Source: Actinomycetota bacterium (GTDB taxonomy: Bacteria; Actinomycetota; Actinomycetes; Streptosporangiales; Streptosporangiaceae). Taken from it: DNA of 36,918 bases. Positions 33,741-36,918 of the stretch are shown here, piece after piece. Every line of letters begins with the position of its first letter. Positions within the stretch are counted from its first letter, which is position 1. A model generated the notes under the pieces. That model did no database searches, was not told the origin of the DNA, and saw only the letters and a list, made by a program, of their open reading frames with translations. The position numbers and the translations under genes were made by a program. The stretch is taken from the NCBI GenBank assembly GCA_027313705.1, contig DAHVDE010000116.1, positions 1-36,918 of the forward strand, written 5' to 3'.

Positions 33741-34577
33741 AGCTGGCCAGGAAGCGGCCGGATAGCCGGGATCGGCGGCGCGGAGCCAGCGCGGATCAAA
33801 GTCACCTTCCGCCACGATGACGGCCGGGCCGGTCAGCATGGCTGCGGTCGCACCCGGCGTGACCGCGACCACGCCACCTGGAACCTTGACCTTCCACACT
33901 CCGCCGTCTTCGTCCGGCCCGTGGCCGGCGGCCTGCGCCGCCGCCGTGGCGGCAGCGACCGCCCCCGTGCCGCAAGACAGGGTCTCGCCGCAGCCACGTT
34001 CGTACACCCGCATCTCGATGGCATGTTCCCCTGTCACCCGCGCCACCTCGACGTTGACGCCGCCGGGGAACTGGCCGGCATCGACCTGCGGCGGACTGGC
34101 CAGGTCGAAGTCGTCAGGTGACTCGGTGACGAGGCACACCAGATGCGGATTCCCGACGTTGACCGCGACGCCCGCGCAGTGCCGGCCGCCGATCTCCGCC
34201 TCGCCTGCCCCTGTCACCTCCGCTGGCCCCATGTCAACCCTGAACAGCTCGCCGCCGTCCCAGCGCACCTGCCTGACCCCGGCCCGCGTGCCGATGACCA
34301 GGTCAGGGCCGGTCGCCAGCTTGTGGTCGGTCAGGTACCTGGCGAAGACCCTGATGCCGTTACCGCACATCTCCGCCACGCTGCCGTCCGCGTTCAGGTA
34401 GTCCATGAACCATGGCACGCCGTCACCGAGCGCGACCCGCAGTACTCCGTCGGCGCCGATGCCCGCATGCCGGTCACAGAGCGCGCTGACCAGGGCGGGA
34501 GTCAGCTTAAGCTCGTCATCAAGGTCTGGAAGGATCACGAAGTCGTTTCCGGTGCCATGTCCCTTGGCGAAATGCAT
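33723..34577 (-). CDS. dapF: Diaminopimelate epimerase
   Basis: 284 residues. It interconverts LL- and meso-diaminopimelate for lysine and peptidoglycan. Start MHFAKGHGTGNDFVILPD. The two catalytic cysteines are present: C71 in MCGNGIRVFARYL and C202 in GCGETLSCGTGA. Also NADGS and VNVGNPHLV. The frame is open upstream but overlaps miaA; the ATG at 34577 gives the canonical N-terminus. On its strand TAGCAT (34585-34590) precedes the ATG by seven bases and includes the miaA stop TAG, so dapF may have its own leaderless promoter besides read-through from miaA. Confidence 0.95.
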   Translation of the reverse strand: MHFAKGHGTGNDFVILPDLDDELKLTPALVSALCDRHAGIGADGVLRVALGDGVPWFMDYLNADGSVAEMCGNGIRVFARYLTDHKLATGPDLVIGTRAGVRQVRWDGGELFRVDMGPAEVTGAGEAEIGGRHCAGVAVNVGNPHLVCLVTESPDDFDLASPPQVDAGQFPGGVNVEVARVTGEHAIEMRVYERGCGETLSCGTGAVAAATAAAQAAGHGPDEDGGVWKVKVPGGVVAVTPGATAAMLTGPAVIVAEGDFDPRWLRAADPGYPAASWPAGSQGW

Positions 34578-34584
34578 ACCGCCG

Positions 34585-34590
34585 ATGCTA
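34585..34590 (-). promoter_or_regulatory. -10 box of leaderless dapF, overlapping the miaA stop
   Basis: TAGCAT on the minus strand, seven bases before the dapF ATG at 34577. Its first three bases are the miaA stop codon. Confidence 0.45.
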
Positions 34591-35505
34591 GTCACCGGAG
34601 CTGACATCGTGATCGATCGCCGCCAGCGCCACGCTGACCGGCACCTGACCACTGGCAGGCAGCCAGCTAATTCGCGGGTCACGCCGGAACCAGGACTCCT
34701 GCCGCCGCGCGAACCTGCACGTAGCCAGCACCGTCTGGGCAAACGCCTCGTCCTGGGTCCATTCGCCGTCGATGAACCTGATCACCTGGGCGTAGCCAAG
34801 CGCACGGCTTGCGGTTCTTCCTTCCCGCAGACCGGCCAGGAGCAGCCCGCGAACCTCGTCCACGAGCCCGTCCTGCCGCATCTGGCCCACCCTCGCCGCG
34901 ATGCGCTTGTCGAGCGCATCGCGCGGAAGCTCAAGGCCAAGCTGGGTGGTCGGCCGCACGGCGTGGTAGTCGGGCAGCGTGGCGCTGAATGGCCGGCCGG
35001 AAAGCTCGATCACTTCGAGCGCCCTGACGACCCGGCGCCCGTTGCTGGCCAGGATCGCGCTGGCCGCAGCCGGGTCGAGGCTGGCCAGCCGTGCGTGCAG
35101 CGGGCCCGGCCCTGCCTCGGCGAGCTCGGCCTCCAGCCTGGCCCTGATCAGCGGATCGGTGCCGGGAAACTCCAGGTGGTCGATCACCGCGCGCACGTAG
35201 AGCCCTGACCCGCCGACCAGGATGGGCGTGCGACCGCGACCGCTGATCTCGTCGGCCTTGGCCCTGGCCAGCCGCTGGTACTCCGACACGCTGGCCGGCT
35301 CGGTCACGTCCCAGATGTCAAGCAGGTGATGCGGCACGCCGCGCCGCTGCACCGGGGCGAGCTTGCCTGTCCCGATGTCCATGCCGCGGTATAGCTGCAT
35401 GGAGTCCGCGCTGATCACCTCGCCGTCCAGCGCGGCGGCCAGGCGCAGCGAAAGCTCGGTCTTGCCTGCTGCCGTCGGCCCGACCAGCGCGATCAGCCGC
35501 TTCAG
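34588..35505 (-). CDS. miaA: tRNA dimethylallyltransferase MiaA, apparently with a CTG start
   Basis: 305 residues if begun at the CTG at 35505. It adds a dimethylallyl group to A37 of tRNAs reading UNN codons, the substrate of MiaB encoded just upstream. P-loop GPTAAGKT at ~9-16, then VISADSMQLYRGMDIGTGK, DIWDVTEPASVSEYQRLA, ILVGGSGLYVRAVID. Between the in-frame stop and the P-loop there is no ATG, GTG or TTG; the first conventional start is a GTG at 35418, which would drop the P-loop. The CTG at 35505 has AGGTGG four bases upstream and gives LKRLIALVGPTAAGKTELSL, a natural-looking start. A second CTG at 35496 is the alternative. Confidence 0.88.
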   Translation of the reverse strand: MKRLIALVGPTAAGKTELSLRLAAALDGEVISADSMQLYRGMDIGTGKLAPVQRRGVPHHLLDIWDVTEPASVSEYQRLARAKADEISGRGRTPILVGGSGLYVRAVIDHLEFPGTDPLIRARLEAELAEAGPGPLHARLASLDPAAASAILASNGRRVVRALEVIELSGRPFSATLPDYHAVRPTTQLGLELPRDALDKRIAARVGQMRQDGLVDEVRGLLLAGLREGRTASRALGYAQVIRFIDGEWTQDEAFAQTVLATCRFARRQESWFRRDPRISWLPASGQVPVSVALAAIDHDVSSGD

Positions 35506-35518
35506 CGCGCCACCTGCT

Positions 35519-36918
35519 TCAGGCCGGGCGGGTCAGGGCTGGCATGCCGAGCAGCACACCCGACGACGGCGTTCCGGCGGGCGCTGCGGCGTGCTGCCTG
35601 GCCAGCCAGGCGTCGCCGCCCCGCGTCCTGCGGACCTCGAGCGGCGCGTCATCGGCGATCAGGTAGTGCGGCGCAGCCCTGGTGACCACGGTCGTGACGA
35701 CATCGCCTGGCCGCGGCGGCTCAGCGCCTGCCACCGGGGTGAAGTGCACGAGCCTGTTGTCCCTGGCCCGGCCGGACATGCGGTGCGTGACCTCGTCCTT
35801 GCGTCCCTCGCCGTCCGCGACCAGCACCTCGACCACGTGGCCGACCATGGCCTCGTTCTGCTTCCTGGCGACTTCCCCGGCCAAGGCGACCAGCCGCTCG
35901 TACCTGTCCGCCACCACCTCGGCAGGCACCTGGCCGGGCATCGACGCGGCGGGCGTGCCAGGCCTGATCGAATACTGGAAGGTGAACGCGCCAGCGAACC
36001 CGGCCCGCCTGACGACGTCCAGGGTGTCTTGAAAGTCCTCCTCGGTCTCGCCAGGAAAGCCGACGATGATGTCGGTCGTGATCGCGGCCGATGGAATCGC
36101 CGCCCGCACCCGGTCGATGATCGCGAGGTAAGAGTCCTTCCTGTAGGCCCGGCGCATGGCCTTGAGCACGGCATCCGAGCCGGATTGGAGCGGCATGTGC
36201 AACTGCGGCATCACGTTGGGCGTCTCCGCCATCGCGGCGATCACGTCATCGGTGAAGTCGCGCGGATGCGGCGAGGTGAACCTGACCCGCTCGATCCCGT
36301 CGATCTCGCCGCAAGCGCGCAGCAGTTTGCCGAAGGCAAGCCGGTCGCCGAACGCGACGCCATAGGAATTCACGTTCTGCCCGAGCAGCGTCACCTCGAG
36401 CACGCCGTCGTCCGCGAGCGCCTTGATCTCGGCGAGGATATCTCCTGGCCTGCGATCCTCCTCACGGCCGCGCAGGCTAGGCACGATGCAGAAGGTACAG
36501 GTGTTGTTGCAGCCGACCGAGATCGCGACCCAGGCCGAGTAGGGTGACTCACGCCTGGCAGGCAGCACGGAAGGGAACCGCTCGAGCGACTCGGCGAATT
36601 CAGCTTGGGCCCGCCGATGCACTCTCGCCCGCTCGAGCAGGGCGGGCAGCGAGCCGATGTTGTGAGTGCCGAACACGACGTCGACCCAGGGCGCGCGGCG
36701 GGTGATGGACGTGCGCTCCATCTGGGCCAGGCAGCCGACCACCGCGATCTGCATGCCCGGGGTGGCGTTCTTGACCGGGAGCAGGTGCCCCAGGTTGCCG
36801 TAGAGCCGGTCGGCGGCGTTCTCCCGGACGGCGCAGGTGTTGAACACGAGCACGTCGGGCGTGGCGTCACCAGGGGCGCGTTGGTAGCCGGCGTCTTCCA
36901 GCAGGCCGGCCAGCCGCT
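35519..36918 (-). CDS. miaB: tRNA-2-methylthio-N6-dimethylallyladenosine synthase MiaB, 5' end outside window
   Basis: The window holds the C-terminal ~466 residues; the frame stays open to the right edge ([20 protein letters not shown] precedes [20 protein letters not shown]). It is the radical SAM methylthiotransferase acting on i6A37 made by MiaA. Seen: N-terminal UPF0004 domain with cysteines in FNTCAVREN and VGCLAQ; radical SAM CX3CX2C as [42 protein letters not shown]-terminal TRAM domain around [20 protein letters not shown]. It ends 13 bases upstream of the putative miaA CTG. Confidence 0.93.
   Translation of the reverse strand, partial: RLAGLLEDAGYQRAPGDATPDVLVFNTCAVRENAADRLYGNLGHLLPVKNATPGMQIAVVGCLAQMERTSITRRAPWVDVVFGTHNIGSLPALLERARVHRRAQAEFAESLERFPSVLPARRESPYSAWVAISVGCNNTCTFCIVPSLRGREEDRRPGDILAEIKALADDGVLEVTLLGQNVNSYGVAFGDRLAFGKLLRACGEIDGIERVRFTSPHPRDFTDDVIAAMAETPNVMPQLHMPLQSGSDAVLKAMRRAYRKDSYLAIIDRVRAAIPSAAITTDIIVGFPGETEEDFQDTLDVVRRAGFAGAFTFQYSIRPGTPAASMPGQVPAEVVADRYERLVALAGEVARKQNEAMVGHVVEVLVADGEGRKDEVTHRMSGRARDNRLVHFTPVAGAEPPRPGDVVTTVVTRAAPHYLIADDAPLEVRRTRGGDAWLARQHAAAPAGTPSSGVLLGMPALTRPA

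Noticed and set aside
35363-36547. 394-codon plus-strand frame opposite miaB
   Set aside because: Shadow of miaB, which has intact radical SAM and TRAM motifs.

Overview
The window is high-GC DNA, strongly G/C at third codon positions, and carries core gene blocks in an order typical of Actinomycetota: rsmE-dnaJ-hrcA, hemW, lepA-rpsT-holA, and miaB-miaA-dapF/hflX. Many genes begin at ATG or GTG 4-7 bases after a TAnnnT -10 box with no Shine-Dalgarno, the leaderless arrangement common in actinomycetes. I would place it in a soil actinomycete of the Streptomyces/Streptosporangiales type but cannot name a genus. No rRNA, tRNA or CRISPR array was seen.

Layout. 1-4.4 kb: heat-shock operon hrcA-dnaJ-rsmE (minus) with a CIRCE operator, a DUF4870 membrane protein behind a perfect inverted repeat, and hemW. 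4.4-6.1 kb: a MOSC protein and two tandem DUF1707/DUF4190 membrane proteins. 6.2-9.7 kb: lepA, rpsT, holA. 9.8-14.1 kb: a GT-C type membrane protein, a HutI-like amidohydrolase that has lost residues thought essential for catalysis, and hflX. 14.3-16.8 kb: malate synthase and an isocitrate lyase/PEP mutase superfamily enzyme.

16.8-27.1 kb is an accessory region. It holds a collapsed ISL3-type IS with both terminal inverted repeats still visible, inserted in a gene next to a DUF6247 gene; an AlbA_2/GHKL/winged-helix regulator behind an array of operator-like repeats; then a 6.1-kb block bounded by a 74/75-bp near-identical direct repeat. That block holds a four-gene operon of small unknown proteins (a Cys-rich CX3CX2C protein, a lone XRE-type HTH protein and two small helical proteins), a divergent SDR-type epimerase/dehydratase, an XRE-TPR regulator, an RsbW-like ATPase remnant, and an excisionase-like antitoxin beside a PIN toxin broken by internal deletion.

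27.2-31.3 kb: glcDEF (glycolate oxidase), followed by a large polytopic membrane protein and then dapF-miaA-miaB (minus, miaB running off the edge). Functionally, glcDEF (glycolate to glyoxylate) and malate synthase (glyoxylate plus acetyl-CoA to malate) bracket the accessory region, so the 17-27 kb block appears to have landed in, or grown inside, a glycolate/glyoxylate locus that itself lies between hflX and dapF. The best candidates for something undescribed are the four-gene small-protein operon within the direct-repeat block, the repeat-bounded block itself, and the HutI-like protein. Other points of note are the absence of any ATG/GTG/TTG start for miaA ahead of its P-loop, and short perfect tandem duplications at several gene ends.
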